Shown here: positions 35,927 to 44,476 of the stretch, piece after piece
Numbering within the stretch: the stretch's first letter is position 1
Layout of the letters: every line of letters starts with the position of its first letter
Origin: Pseudomonas abieticivorans
GTDB taxonomy: Bacteria > Pseudomonadota > Gammaproteobacteria > Pseudomonadales > Pseudomonadaceae
Assembly: GCF_023509015.1 (NCBI RefSeq)
Contig: NZ_CP094975.1
Span: 4,581,501 to 4,645,500, forward strand
Length of the DNA: 64,000 bases
Reading direction: 5' to 3'
Translations under genes and position numbers: made by a program
Notes under the pieces: generated by a model
The model's database searches: none
Told to the model about the DNA's origin: nothing
The model's input: the letters and a program-made list of their open reading frames with translations, nothing else

Positions 35927-37902
35927 CGGCCGCGCAACCGATCCCGCGCATCAGCCTGGGTTGGCTGTTGCTGGCGCAGACGCTGGTAATACTGCCGTTC
36001 TGGCTGCACGTGCCGTTGTGGATGATCGTGCCGTGGCTGGGCTGCACCCTGTGGCGCATCCAGATCTTTCGCATGCGCGCGCCTTACCCGCGTCGCTGGC
36101 TCAAACTGCTGTTGGTGGTGGCCACGGCGGTGGGGGTGTTTTTCTCCCGGGGGGTACTGATTGGCCTGGACGCGGCGGCCGCCTTGCTGGTGGCCGCGTT
36201 CATCCTCAAACTGGTGGAAATGCGCACCCAGCGCGACGGTCGGGTGTTGGTCTACCTGGGCTTTTTCTGCGTGGTGGTCGGCTACCTGTTCGATGCCAGC
36301 CTGCCATGGGCGTTGTACAGCCTGTTGCCCATCGTCGCGCTGCTGACGGCGATGATCGGCCTGCAGCACACCCGTTTCATCGCCCGGCCCTGGGCCACCC
36401 TGAAGCTTTCGCTAAGGCTGTTGGCCCAGGCGCTACCGTTGATGCTGTTGCTGTTCGTGTGCTTTCCGCGGCTGGACCCGCTGTGGTCGCTGCCGCTGCC
36501 CAGCAACAAGGGCACCACGGGCCTGAGCGACAGCATGAGCCCGGGCGACATCGCCGACCTTGGGCGTTCGGCAGAGCTGGTGATGCGCGTGAGTTTTGAC
36601 GGCGCGCCGCCCAAGCGCTCGACGCTGTATTGGCGGGCACTGACCCTGGACCGGTTCGATGGCGTGCACTGGAGCCAGTCTGGCCAGGGCCAGGTGTCGC
36701 CGTCACCCAGTTGGCAACCGGTAGGCCCATCGCTCAACTACCGGGTGATCCAGGAGCCCACGCAGCAACCCTGGCTGTTTGTCCTGGACGTGGCCAAGAC
36801 CGACTTGCCCGACGTGCGTCAGTTGGCCGACTACCGCCTGCAACGCAAGCGGCCGGTGGACCAGGCGCTGCTGTATTCGGTGAACTCCTGGCCCCAGGTG
36901 ATGCGCGATCAGGAACTGGCCTCCTGGGCGCGCCGGCAAACCCTGCAACTGCCCAACCAGGGCGACCCCCGCAGCCGCGACTGGGCGCGTCAGCTGGCAG
37001 CGAAATACCCCCGGCCCGACGCTTTGGTGGATGCTGTGTTGCGGCATTTTCGCAACGAAAATTACTACTACACCCTGCGCCCGCCGCCCTTGTCGGGCGA
37101 CACCATCGACGGTTTCCTGTTTGGCAGCCGTCGTGGCTTTTGCGGGCACTACGCCGGCGCCATGACCTTTGTGCTGCGTGCCGCGGGTATCCCGGCGCGG
37201 GTGGTGATCGGTTACCAGGGCGGCGAGTTGAACCCCGACGGCAACTACCTCACGGTGCGCCAGTTCGACGCCCACGCCTGGGTCGAATACTGGCAGGCGG
37301 GGCAGGGTTGGCGCAGTGTCGACCCCACGGCGGCGGTGGCGCCACAGCGTATCGAGGCCGGGCCTGAAGCAGCGCTGGCCGCCGATGACGGCTTCCTGGA
37401 AAACTCGCCGTTTTCGCCCCTGCGCTTTCGTCACCTGGGGTGGCTGAATGACGCGCGCCTGGCCTGGGACAACGCCAACTACCTGTGGCAGCGCTGGGTG
37501 CTGGGCTATCAGTCGGCCACGCAACTGGACATCCTGAACCGCTGGTTCCAAGGCTGGCAGCAGTGGATTTTACCGGCGGGGCTGGTGCTGATATTGCTGG
37601 TGTTGGCGCTGTTGATCCTCAAGCCGCGGCGGCGCCAGGCCGATGCGCAACTGCGTCAGTTCGAGGTGTTCGAACGGCTGCTGGCGCGCTATGGTCTGCT
37701 GCGTGAAACCGGGGAAGGCGCCCAGGCGTTCGCTGCGCGCGCGATGCAACGGCTGCCGCACCAGGCCCCGGCGATCCAGGCCTTTGCCCAGGCTTTTGCG
37801 GCCCAGCGCTATGCCGGCGCGGCCGCCGATCCCAAGCAGCTCAACGTTCATATCAAGGCCTTGCGCCGCCGCTTGAGTGCGGCGCCACGGCCCAGGGGGT
37901 AA
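35923..37902 (+). CDS. tgpA: TgpA-type membrane transglutaminase
   Basis: A 659-residue inner-membrane protein. Five to six helices fill residues 10-165, followed by a periplasmic transglutaminase-like domain: RRGFCGHYAGAMTFVLRAAG with the catalytic Cys, FDAHAWVEYW with His and WRSVDPTAAV with Asp. A last helix lies at about 548-568 (ILPAGLVLILLVLALLIL), with a DUF4129-like cytoplasmic tail. The ATG at 35923 overlaps the DUF58 stop (ATGA). In P. aeruginosa TgpA (PA2873) is essential for viability and has transglutaminase activity in its periplasmic domain. Confidence 0.92.
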   Translation: MTAAQPIPRISLGWLLLAQTLVILPFWLHVPLWMIVPWLGCTLWRIQIFRMRAPYPRRWLKLLLVVATAVGVFFSRGVLIGLDAAAALLVAAFILKLVEMRTQRDGRVLVYLGFFCVVVGYLFDASLPWALYSLLPIVALLTAMIGLQHTRFIARPWATLKLSLRLLAQALPLMLLLFVCFPRLDPLWSLPLPSNKGTTGLSDSMSPGDIADLGRSAELVMRVSFDGAPPKRSTLYWRALTLDRFDGVHWSQSGQGQVSPSPSWQPVGPSLNYRVIQEPTQQPWLFVLDVAKTDLPDVRQLADYRLQRKRPVDQALLYSVNSWPQVMRDQELASWARRQTLQLPNQGDPRSRDWARQLAAKYPRPDALVDAVLRHFRNENYYYTLRPPPLSGDTIDGFLFGSRRGFCGHYAGAMTFVLRAAGIPARVVIGYQGGELNPDGNYLTVRQFDAHAWVEYWQAGQGWRSVDPTAAVAPQRIEAGPEAALAADDGFLENSPFSPLRFRHLGWLNDARLAWDNANYLWQRWVLGYQSATQLDILNRWFQGWQQWILPAGLVLILLVLALLILKPRRRQADAQLRQFEVFERLLARYGLLRETGEGAQAFAARAMQRLPHQAPAIQAFAQAFAAQRYAGAAADPKQLNVHIKALRRRLSAAPRPRG

Positions 37903-37905
37903 ACC

Positions 37906-38667
37906 ATGTCTGCCATTGTCGACCATGTCATCGCCCAGGTAGTGGGGCTGGAAATCCGCCTGCTGGCCTGCCAGGCCCGGCTGCAGGCCCACACCGACCC
38001 CGAGGCGTTGCACGACCTGCGCACCAGTGTGCGCCGCCTGCGCAGCCTGATCCGCCCGTTGCGCGGGCTGCCCGGCGTAGACCAACTGGAAGACGCCGCC
38101 AAGGCCGTGGGCCAACTGACCACGCCGCTGCGCGACCGCGAAGTGCTGGCCGCGCACTTGGCCAAACAGGGCCATGAGCAAGCAGCGGCGCGTCGGGTGG
38201 AATTGATGCATGGGGTGTTCGCCCAGGTGGCAGCGGCCCCTGAAGTGGAGCGGCTGGCGCGTGTGGTGGATGGGTTTCCGCGCTTCGCCCGTGCCGCGCA
38301 GCGGCAAAAATTACTGCGTGGGCTCAAGGGCACCATCGACAAGCGCCTGGGCAAACAATGGAAAAAGCTCGCCGAGGCCTTGAAGGATCCGGCCCACGAT
38401 CGCCATCGCCTGCGCTTGCTGATCAAACGGGTGCGCTATGCGGCTGAGGCCTACCCGCAACTTGACCAATTGCCCGCCGAGGTGATGGCGCGCTTGAAAA
38501 AGGCCCAGGGCACGCTGGGTGACTGGCACGACCTGTGGCAGTGGTTGCTGCGCGCCCAGCAAGAAGCCGACCTGCAACCGTGCGTGGCGGGCTGGCAGCT
38601 GTCGCTCAAGCGCGCCGAGCAGCGCTGCGACAAGACGCTGGACAAATTGCTGGCGGCCATCGTGTGA
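37906..38667 (+). CDS. CHAD domain protein
   Basis: A 253-residue all-helical CHAD (conserved histidine alpha-helical) protein with conserved basic/His helices: LHDLRTSVRRLRSLIRPLRG, HDRHRLRLLIKRVRYAAEAY and LGDWHDLWQWLL. CHAD domains bind inorganic polyphosphate and often localise to polyphosphate granules. The gene starts three bases after tgpA stops, so it is probably cotranscribed. Confidence 0.9.
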   Translation: MSAIVDHVIAQVVGLEIRLLACQARLQAHTDPEALHDLRTSVRRLRSLIRPLRGLPGVDQLEDAAKAVGQLTTPLRDREVLAAHLAKQGHEQAAARRVELMHGVFAQVAAAPEVERLARVVDGFPRFARAAQRQKLLRGLKGTIDKRLGKQWKKLAEALKDPAHDRHRLRLLIKRVRYAAEAYPQLDQLPAEVMARLKKAQGTLGDWHDLWQWLLRAQQEADLQPCVAGWQLSLKRAEQRCDKTLDKLLAAIV

Positions 38668-38761
38668 CGCCTGATGCCCCGTGCATTTGGCGTAATCAGG
38701 CGCTGCAGGTTGCTTGCGGGCTGGTTAAGATCAGCGCATTGACGACAACCCCGAGGTGCCC

Positions 38762-39559
38762 ATGACTTTTTCCGACCTGCTCCATGCGGTGCGCCAGCAG
38801 CCTGACAGCGTGATCGTACCCAGTGACTGGGCCCAGGGGCGTGCCGGTTATGGCGGGCTGATGGCGGCATTGCTGTTCGAGGCCATGCGCGCCAAGGTGC
38901 CAGCCGACCGGCCGGTGCGCTCGCTGGCGATCAGCTTCGTGGCCCCGGCGCAGACCGGCATGCCGATCAGTTTCGAAGTGGAGCTGTTGCGCGCCGGCAA
39001 GTCGGTGGTCTCGGTGCTGGGCCGGGCGGTGCAAGAGGGCGGGGTAGTGACGATGATCCAGGGCAGCTTCGGTGCGCCGCGGGTGTCGGAGGTCAACGTG
39101 CCGAGCCTGCCGGCCACCGAGATGAAGAGCCTGGAGCAGGCCACCGCGCTGCCTTACATCAAGGGCGTTACCCCCGAGTACATCCAACACCTGGACATGC
39201 GTTGGGGCATCGGCGCGTTGCCGTATACCAACACCCCGGCGCGGCAGATGGGCGGTTGGATGCGCTTGCGTGGCGAGGTGCCCAAGGAGCCCATGACCGA
39301 GGCGCACCTGCTGGCGCTGGTGGACACCTGGCCGCCGGCGGTATTGCCCTACCTGAAGACGCCGGCCGCCGGCAGCACCCTGGCCTGGACGATCGAGTTC
39401 GTGCAGCCGGTGCCCAGCATGACCACCCATGACTGGTGCCGCTACTGCGCCACCGTCGAATATGCCCGCGATGGTTATGGCCACACCGCCGCCGCAGTGT
39501 GGACGGCCGAAGGGGCGCTGTTGGCCATCAGCCGGCAGACGGTGACGGTGTTTGCCTGA
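38762..39559 (+). CDS. Acyl-CoA thioesterase, TesB-like double hot-dog
   Basis: A 265-residue protein with two hot-dog halves. The first includes GYGGLMAALLFEAMRA and RPVRSLAISFVAPAQTG, and the second LAWTIEFVQPVPSMTTHDW and GYGHTAAAVWTAEGALLAISRQ, the typical thioesterase-like end. GAGG lies six bases before the ATG at 38762, preferred over a GTG at 38756. It probably hydrolyses acyl-CoAs in the cytoplasm; substrate chain length cannot be read from the sequence. Confidence 0.85.
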   Translation: MTFSDLLHAVRQQPDSVIVPSDWAQGRAGYGGLMAALLFEAMRAKVPADRPVRSLAISFVAPAQTGMPISFEVELLRAGKSVVSVLGRAVQEGGVVTMIQGSFGAPRVSEVNVPSLPATEMKSLEQATALPYIKGVTPEYIQHLDMRWGIGALPYTNTPARQMGGWMRLRGEVPKEPMTEAHLLALVDTWPPAVLPYLKTPAAGSTLAWTIEFVQPVPSMTTHDWCRYCATVEYARDGYGHTAAAVWTAEGALLAISRQTVTVFA

Positions 39560-39563
39560 CCCC

Positions 39564-39717
39564 GGTAGGCGCGGATTCATCCGCGAAAGCCCATCGCAAG
39601 CAAGCTTGCTCCCACATAAAGCCCTGAAAATGCACCTGCAGTACACCCAAGGCAAGCAACGCCTCTCCACCAGAATGCGGCACGATGCAACAAATGTGGG
39701 AGCAAGCTTGCTTGCGA
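39564..39717. repeat. Mixed REP cluster
   Basis: A GGATTCATCC-type REP (39564-39587) is followed by TCGCAAGCAAGCTTGCTCCC (39594-39616) and its inverted partner (39695-39717), the latter two forming a REPIN of about 124 bp downstream of the thioesterase stop. Confidence 0.85.
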
Positions 39718-39792
39718 ATAGGCCGCGCGGGCGGCCGGTAGTGGCCGTTATTGAGTCGTCAGCAGATAAATCCTACGCATTAGTTGCGGCCA

Positions 39793-39984
39793 TCACTGGC
39801 GCTCCAGCCCTAGCGCCGCCGCCACGCCAATAATGCCCACGGCCACCATGGTGAAGCTTGCACCGATTACGCCGCTGGCCACCAGCAGGCCGCCCAGCAC
39901 CAGCAGCGGCACGGCCAGTTGGTGTTGCACCTGGGCATCGGGGCTGCGGTTCCAGTGGGGCAGGTGATGCATCAATTTGTTCAT
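39793..39984 (-). CDS. Small two-helix membrane protein (63 aa)
   Basis: AGGAG lies eight bases upstream of the ATG at 39984. The product has a His/Trp-containing polar start (MNKLMHHLPHWNRSPDAQ) and two hydrophobic stretches (LAVPLLVLGGLLVASGVIG and FTMVAVGIIGVAAALGLE) separated by a short turn. It is flanked by REP elements and faces the thioesterase gene. No family is recognised beyond small conserved membrane proteins. Confidence 0.65.
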   Translation of the reverse strand: MNKLMHHLPHWNRSPDAQVQHQLAVPLLVLGGLLVASGVIGASFTMVAVGIIGVAAALGLERQ

Positions 39985-40152
39985 GGTGGGGCTCCTGTCT
40001 AATATCGGTGAGGCATGGGTTCAAGCGTAGTGCCAGCGTGTGCGCACTGCGAATGAGAACTGCCTATGGCACCGATAGTCAGAGCCTGATCCCGTGGGAG
40101 CGATGTCCCGCGAGACTCATGCGCAAGTATTGACCTGTATCAACACCCCCCT

Positions 40153-40176
40153 GCAGGAGCGGATTTATCCGCGAAA
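40153..40176. repeat. Single REP downstream of tatD
   Basis: GCAGGAGCGGATTTATCCGC followed by GAAA, with no clear inverted partner nearby. The surrounding 39985-40226 spacer shows nothing else I can support. Confidence 0.75.
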
Positions 40177-40226
40177 AGAACATCGGGGTGATTCAGGCAA
40201 AACGCGTCGCGGCCTTCGCGCAGGCT

Positions 40227-41033
40227 CTACACAACCGCCGGTAGGTTGAAGAAGGCGCGCGCCGTGGCGGTGCTGTGCTCGGCCAGGTCTTGCGCGCTTT
40301 CGTCGCGGTGCAGCGCCACTTCACGCAGCACTTCGCCAAGGTAGCCCGGTTCGTTGCGCCCGTTTTTCGGTTTGGGCCTCAGGGTGCGCGGCAGCAGGTA
40401 GGGTGCATCACTTTCGAGCATCAGCCGCCCGCGCGGGATGTCGCGCACCAGCGGGTGCAGGTGGGTGCCGCGCCGTTCGTCGCAGATCCAGCCGGTAATG
40501 CCGATGTGCAAGTCCAGGTCCAGGTAGCTGAACAAGGCCTTCTGCTCACCGGTAAAACAGTGCACCACGGCGGCCGGCAAGCGGTCGCGATAATCGCGCA
40601 AGATCTCCAGCAGGCGCTGGTTGGCGTCACGTTCGTGCAAAAACACCGGCAATTGCAGGTCCACGGCCAAGGCCAGGTGTTCCTCCAGGACTTTTTCCTG
40701 TTTGGGGCGCGGCGAGAAATCGCGATTAAAATCCAGGCCGCATTCGCCCACCGCCCGGACCCGATCTTGCATAAGCAAATCACGCAACTGACGAGCGGTA
40801 TCGCTGTTCCAGTCGCTGGCGCTGTGGGGGTGAATACCGGCGGTGCTGAACAACCGCTGGCCACTGTCATCGAGCTTAAGACACAGGGCCTGCGCCTGTT
40901 CGCTGCCTTCAACGCTGGTGCCGGTGAGCATCAGTTGGCACACGCCGGCAGCGTACGCGCGTTCAAGAACGGCCTCGTGTTTGCCGTCGAAGCTTGGGTT
41001 GGTCAAGTTGACGCCGATGTCGATGAGTTGCAT
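40227..41033 (-). CDS. tatD: TatD family metal-dependent DNase
   Basis: A 268-residue TIM-barrel metallohydrolase. TatD-type features are [11 protein letters not shown] at the N-terminus (the DIGVNL variant typical of TatD rather than YcfH), [28 protein letters not shown] with the metal-bridging Glu, [16 protein letters not shown] and [11 protein letters not shown] with the catalytic Asp. The family has 3'-5' DNA/RNA exonuclease activity linked to repair of oxidative damage. There is no tatABC nearby, as is usual in pseudomonads. Confidence 0.93.
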   Translation of the reverse strand: MQLIDIGVNLTNPSFDGKHEAVLERAYAAGVCQLMLTGTSVEGSEQAQALCLKLDDSGQRLFSTAGIHPHSASDWNSDTARQLRDLLMQDRVRAVGECGLDFNRDFSPRPKQEKVLEEHLALAVDLQLPVFLHERDANQRLLEILRDYRDRLPAAVVHCFTGEQKALFSYLDLDLHIGITGWICDERRGTHLHPLVRDIPRGRLMLESDAPYLLPRTLRPKPKNGRNEPGYLGEVLREVALHRDESAQDLAEHSTATARAFFNLPAVV

Positions 41034-41155
41034 GGTGCTACCTCAGGCCAGAGGCCGGAAAGCATACCAGAGCTGGATAATTATAAATAAAGCCAAGAAC
41101 TTCAAGATGTTATAGCTGTCTCTTGATGCCCGTTATGGCTTTAGCTGGAGAATGG

Positions 41156-42586
41156 ATGACGCGTTCCGCGCTGTTGACCGTGCTTTTCCTTGGATTGCTG
41201 GCGCCCTTGCCTGCGATGGCGCGCCTGGCTGGCCCGCTGGAAGTGGGGCAGCCGAGCCAGGTGCGCGACCTGGCGGCGATCCGCAGCAGCCATGTATTGC
41301 GCGTGCTGGTGAACCAGAGCCGCAACAGTTCCGGGGAGGTGCCAGGCGAGTCCATCGGCGTCGAATACCACCGCCTGCGAGCCTTCGAACACTACCTCAA
41401 CGGCCATGCCCGCGACGGTCAGCAAATTACCCTCAAGATCATCCCCAAGGCCAAGGCACAGCTGATCGGTGCGCTGCAGCGTGGCGAAGGTGATTTGGTA
41501 GCGCCCGGTGAATTGATCGATTTGCCTGAAGTGCACGCGGTCGATGCCACCGACCCTGTGGTGGGCAACGTGCCGTTGGTGCTGGTGGGTGCCCGGGGCG
41601 AGCGACGTTTCAACAAAGTCGAACAATTGGCCGGGCATACCCTGGCGTTGCCCACTGGCAGCGCTGCTGGCGAGGCCATCCACACGCTCAATCAGAAACT
41701 GGCCTTGCGCAAACTGCCGCCCATCAAGGTGGAATGGGTAGACCCGAGCCTGGCGGTGGAAGACGTGCTGGAGATGGTGCAGGGCGGGATCTTCCACCTG
41801 ACCGTGGTCGAGCAACCGATCGCCGAGCGTTGGGCCAAGGTGATGCCCAAGCTTACGGTGCAAAGCCGCGTGAAATTCAGCAGCCCCCAAGGCATGGTCT
41901 GGTACGTGCGCCGCGATGCCTCGATGCTGCACGCCACCGTCGACCGGTTTTTACAAACCTACCGCACCCCGTCCGACCAGGACGCCGCGTTCGTGCGGGT
42001 ATACCGGCGCTTGTACCAGGTACATTACCCCTTGGCCAAGGACGACCGCCAGCGCCTGGAAAAACTGCGCCCGGTGCTGCAACGCCACGCCCGCGAGCAG
42101 GGCATGGACTGGCTGAACCTGGCGGCGCTGGCGTTCAAGGAGTCTGACCTGGACCCTACGGTGCGCGGGGCAGGGGGTGCCACCGGCTTGCTGCAGATCA
42201 CCCCGTCGGCGGCGCAGCGGGTGGGCGTGAGCAACATCCAGAATGTCGATAACAATGTGCAGGCCGGGGCCAGATACTTGTCGATGATCCGTCGCAAGTT
42301 CTTTGCCAGCAACCAACTCAACGAACGCGAACGCATGGCCTTCACCCTGGCGGCCTACAACATCGGCCCGGAGCGGGTGCAAGCGATGCGCGCCGAAGCC
42401 AAGCGCCGCGGGCTGAACCCCAACCAGTGGTTCTTCCAGGTGGAGCGCGTGGCCATGGAGCAGGTGGGCATGGGCCCGGTGAGCTACGTCAACAGCGTCA
42501 ACAAGTACTACCTGGCGTTCGATCGCGAGCGCGATTCCCTGGAACCTCAGGCGCCTTTGGGGCGTAGGGTTGCGTCGACTAGATAA
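41156..42586 (+). CDS. MltF-like lytic transglycosylase with solute-binding domain
   Basis: A 476-residue protein. The ATG at 41156 has GGAG five bases upstream and begins a signal peptide (MTRSALLTVLFLGLLAP, cleavage after AMA); an 11-residue longer start is less likely. Residues about 55-290 form a type 3 extracellular solute-binding domain. Residues about 310-450 form an SLT lysozyme-like domain with the catalytic Glu in LAFKESDLDP, then GATGLLQITPSAA and FTLAAYNIGPERV. MltF proteins cleave the MurNAc-GlcNAc bond of peptidoglycan, with the first domain regulating activity. No lipobox is seen, so it is probably soluble in the periplasm. Confidence 0.88.
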   Translation: MTRSALLTVLFLGLLAPLPAMARLAGPLEVGQPSQVRDLAAIRSSHVLRVLVNQSRNSSGEVPGESIGVEYHRLRAFEHYLNGHARDGQQITLKIIPKAKAQLIGALQRGEGDLVAPGELIDLPEVHAVDATDPVVGNVPLVLVGARGERRFNKVEQLAGHTLALPTGSAAGEAIHTLNQKLALRKLPPIKVEWVDPSLAVEDVLEMVQGGIFHLTVVEQPIAERWAKVMPKLTVQSRVKFSSPQGMVWYVRRDASMLHATVDRFLQTYRTPSDQDAAFVRVYRRLYQVHYPLAKDDRQRLEKLRPVLQRHAREQGMDWLNLAALAFKESDLDPTVRGAGGATGLLQITPSAAQRVGVSNIQNVDNNVQAGARYLSMIRRKFFASNQLNERERMAFTLAAYNIGPERVQAMRAEAKRRGLNPNQWFFQVERVAMEQVGMGPVSYVNSVNKYYLAFDRERDSLEPQAPLGRRVASTR

Positions 42587-42689
42587 TCAGTTTTTTAGAT
42601 AGATATAAGCGTTTAATTGCGCTTTTATCATTTGTTTAACCGATTAATATGGCGGCCATCTCCTCCTACCTCCTAAAAAGGAATGCCCC

Positions 42690-43124
42690 ATGAACGCTTC
42701 GATCAAATCCCTGTTTGCCTCCCGCGCCGGCCTTGGCATCACCCTGGTACGTGTGCTGGTGGGTATCATCTTCATGGCCCACGGCTCGCAAAAACTCTTC
42801 GGCCTGTTTGGTGGCTACGGGCTGGTGGGCACCGGCCAGTGGATGGAAAGCATCGGCCTGCCGTTCGGTACCTTGATGGCGTTCCTGTCGGGCAGTGCCG
42901 AGTTCTTCGGCGGCCTGGCACTGGTGGTCGGCCTGCTGGTGCGCCCGGCGGCGGTGGTGCTGATCTTCACCCTGGTGGTGGCGATCTTCTCGGTGCACAT
43001 CCATAACGGTCTGTTCATGGCCAACAACGGTTACGAGTTTGCCCTGGCGCTACTGGGCGGCACCTTGGCGGTGCTGTTGGAAGGGGCTGGCAAGCTGTCG
43101 CTGGATCGGGTGATTGCACGCTGA
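42690..43124 (+). CDS. DoxX family inner-membrane protein
   Basis: A 144-residue, four-helix DoxX-family protein with family pattern GITLVRVLVGIIFMAHGSQKLFGLFGGYG, then FGTLMAFLSGSAEFFGGLALV and a conserved GYEFALALLGGTLAVLLEG end. AAGGA precedes the ATG. DoxX proteins are loosely tied to redox or thiol homeostasis; the precise role is unknown. A REPIN follows the stop. Confidence 0.88.
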   Translation: MNASIKSLFASRAGLGITLVRVLVGIIFMAHGSQKLFGLFGGYGLVGTGQWMESIGLPFGTLMAFLSGSAEFFGGLALVVGLLVRPAAVVLIFTLVVAIFSVHIHNGLFMANNGYEFALALLGGTLAVLLEGAGKLSLDRVIAR

Positions 43125-43156
43125 TGGGTGAGCGCGGTGGGCCTGGCTCACCGCGT

Positions 43157-43219
43157 TGCCTGGTTCGCGGATAAATCCGCTCCTGCACGGTAGGAGCGGA
43201 TTTATCCGCGAACCAGGCA
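43157..43219. repeat. Near-perfect REPIN palindrome
   Basis: TGCCTGGTTCGCGGATAAAT at the left end is mirrored by ATTTATCCGCGAACCAGGCA at the right, with REP cores almost back to back. The 63-bp element can form a long near-perfect cruciform after the doxX-like gene. Confidence 0.9.
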
Positions 43220-43250
43220 CCTGAAATCTCGATTTAATCCCCGGGCCGCG

Positions 43251-43280
43251 TTGACAGAATCTGACACAATTCTTTAGGAT
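43251..43280 (+). promoter_or_regulatory. Predicted sigma-70 promoter
   Basis: A consensus TTGACA (43251-43256) is followed after 18 bases by TAGGAT (43275-43280). It would give a leader of about 130 bases before the small ORF at 43419. Confidence 0.5.
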
Positions 43281-43358
43281 GCCGACCAAGCGCCGATTTA
43301 AACAGCTACTTGCGGGGCGCCGGAAAACCTTACGGGGTGTTCCCAAATACCGCTAAAG

Positions 43359-43394
43359 CGCTGGAACGGTGCCGCCTCCCACCGCTTCCCAGCG
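43359..43394 (+). ncRNA. Structured leader hairpin upstream of the 43419 ORF
   Basis: CGCTGG (43359-43364) pairs with CCAGCG (43389-43394) and, inside it, CGGTG (43367-43371) pairs with CACCG (43380-43384). This two-tier hairpin ends just before GGAGG and the start codon, so it could regulate translation. It does not match a riboswitch I recognise. Confidence 0.35.
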
Positions 43395-43418
43395 GGAATT
43401 GGAGGCCGAGAAATCACC

Positions 43419-43733
43419 ATGAGTTGCCCACGCCCTATCGTTTGCCTGGCCCCCCTTGCTGCCAGTGTCCCTGCCCGTACCCCCCGAATCCTGCTTGCCG
43501 GCAACCATCAGCCAACGCTGTTGCGCTGCCTGGACGGCTGGCCCCGCCGTAATGGCAAGGCCAGCGCCCTGTTGATCGAATTCATCGATCAAGTGCAGCC
43601 GCTGACCGCGTTTGCCAACAACCGCTTTGACCTTGCCGTGGTGCAGTCGCCCAGCCCCGAACACGCCAGCGAGGTGATCCGTCACCTCACCCGCGTGGCG
43701 CGCCAGGGCCTGATCACCTTCGGCGGTCGTTAA
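43419..43733 (+). CDS. Conserved hypothetical protein (104 aa)
   Basis: A 104-residue protein. The part FDLAVVQSPSPEHASEVIRHLTRVARQGLITFGGR resembles the end of a SAM-methyltransferase-like Rossmann fold (FDLAVV...EH), but the glycine-rich cofactor loop is missing. It may therefore be a reduced, non-catalytic relative. GAGA and a distal GGAGG lie upstream. It has its own predicted promoter and a structured leader. Its TAA and the convergent SDR stop share the same TTAA bases (43730-43733). Confidence 0.55.
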   Translation: MSCPRPIVCLAPLAASVPARTPRILLAGNHQPTLLRCLDGWPRRNGKASALLIEFIDQVQPLTAFANNRFDLAVVQSPSPEHASEVIRHLTRVARQGLITFGGR

Positions 43734-44476
43734 GCCGGGTTGATTTCTGGCAAGGTCGCGCCACCGTCGACGACGATGGTTTGCCCGGTGATGTAGCGTG
43801 CCAGGTCGCTGGCTAGAAACAGCATGGCGTTGGCAATGTCTTCAGGTTCCCCCAGCCTTCCCAACGGCACGCCCCGGGCGATGTTGGCACTGTGCGTGCC
43901 ATCCCCCAGGTTACCCATGGCGGGGGTGCGGATCATGCCGGGTTCCACGCCGTTGACCCTGACGTTGCGCCCGGCCAACTCCACTGCGGCGTTGCGAATG
44001 AAGCCATTGACCCCGGCCTTGGACGCGGCGTAATGGCTTAGCCCCGGGTACGCCACCCGATTGCCAGTGACCGACGAGGTGACCAGCACGCAACCGCCGC
44101 CCTGGCGCTCGAACAGTGGCAGCGCCGCCTGGGTCAGCCAGAAGGGCGCGGCCAGGTTGACCGCTAACGTGCGCTCCAGCACGGTGGGGCTGATCGCTTC
44201 GAAGGCGGTCAATGGAAAATATCCGGCGTTGTGGATCAGCACGTCGAGCCGCTCAAGGCCGGCGATCATCCGGGCGATGGCTGCAGGGTCTGCCAGGTCA
44301 ACCCCCACGCCCTGCGCATCGGGCAAGCTGGCCGCCAGTTGCTCGGCGGTTTCCCGTTGCAGGTCGGCGATCAGCAGCCGGGCGCCACAGCCGGCGAAGC
44401 GCTCGACGATGGCCCGGCCAATGCCTTGCGCACCGCCGGTGACCAACACCGTTTGGCCGCTGAAATCCAGGTTCAT
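43730..44476 (-). CDS. SDR family oxidoreductase
   Basis: A 248-residue classical short-chain dehydrogenase. The cofactor motif TGGAQGIG, NAG (DVLIHNAGYFP), the catalytic Ser in VTSSVTGN, YxxxK in YAASKAG, and VNGVEPGMIRTP are all present; ADLQ after beta-2 suggests NAD preference. The ATG at 44476 overlaps the upstream SDR stop in ATGA form; a long upstream extension is spurious. With the second SDR and MoaF it forms a minus-strand operon divergent from the p-hydroxyphenylacetate hydroxylase genes, so it probably oxidises an alcohol on an aromatic side chain (inference). Confidence 0.88.
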   Translation of the reverse strand: MNLDFSGQTVLVTGGAQGIGRAIVERFAGCGARLLIADLQRETAEQLAASLPDAQGVGVDLADPAAIARMIAGLERLDVLIHNAGYFPLTAFEAISPTVLERTLAVNLAAPFWLTQAALPLFERQGGGCVLVTSSVTGNRVAYPGLSHYAASKAGVNGFIRNAAVELAGRNVRVNGVEPGMIRTPAMGNLGDGTHSANIARGVPLGRLGEPEDIANAMLFLASDLARYITGQTIVVDGGATLPEINPA

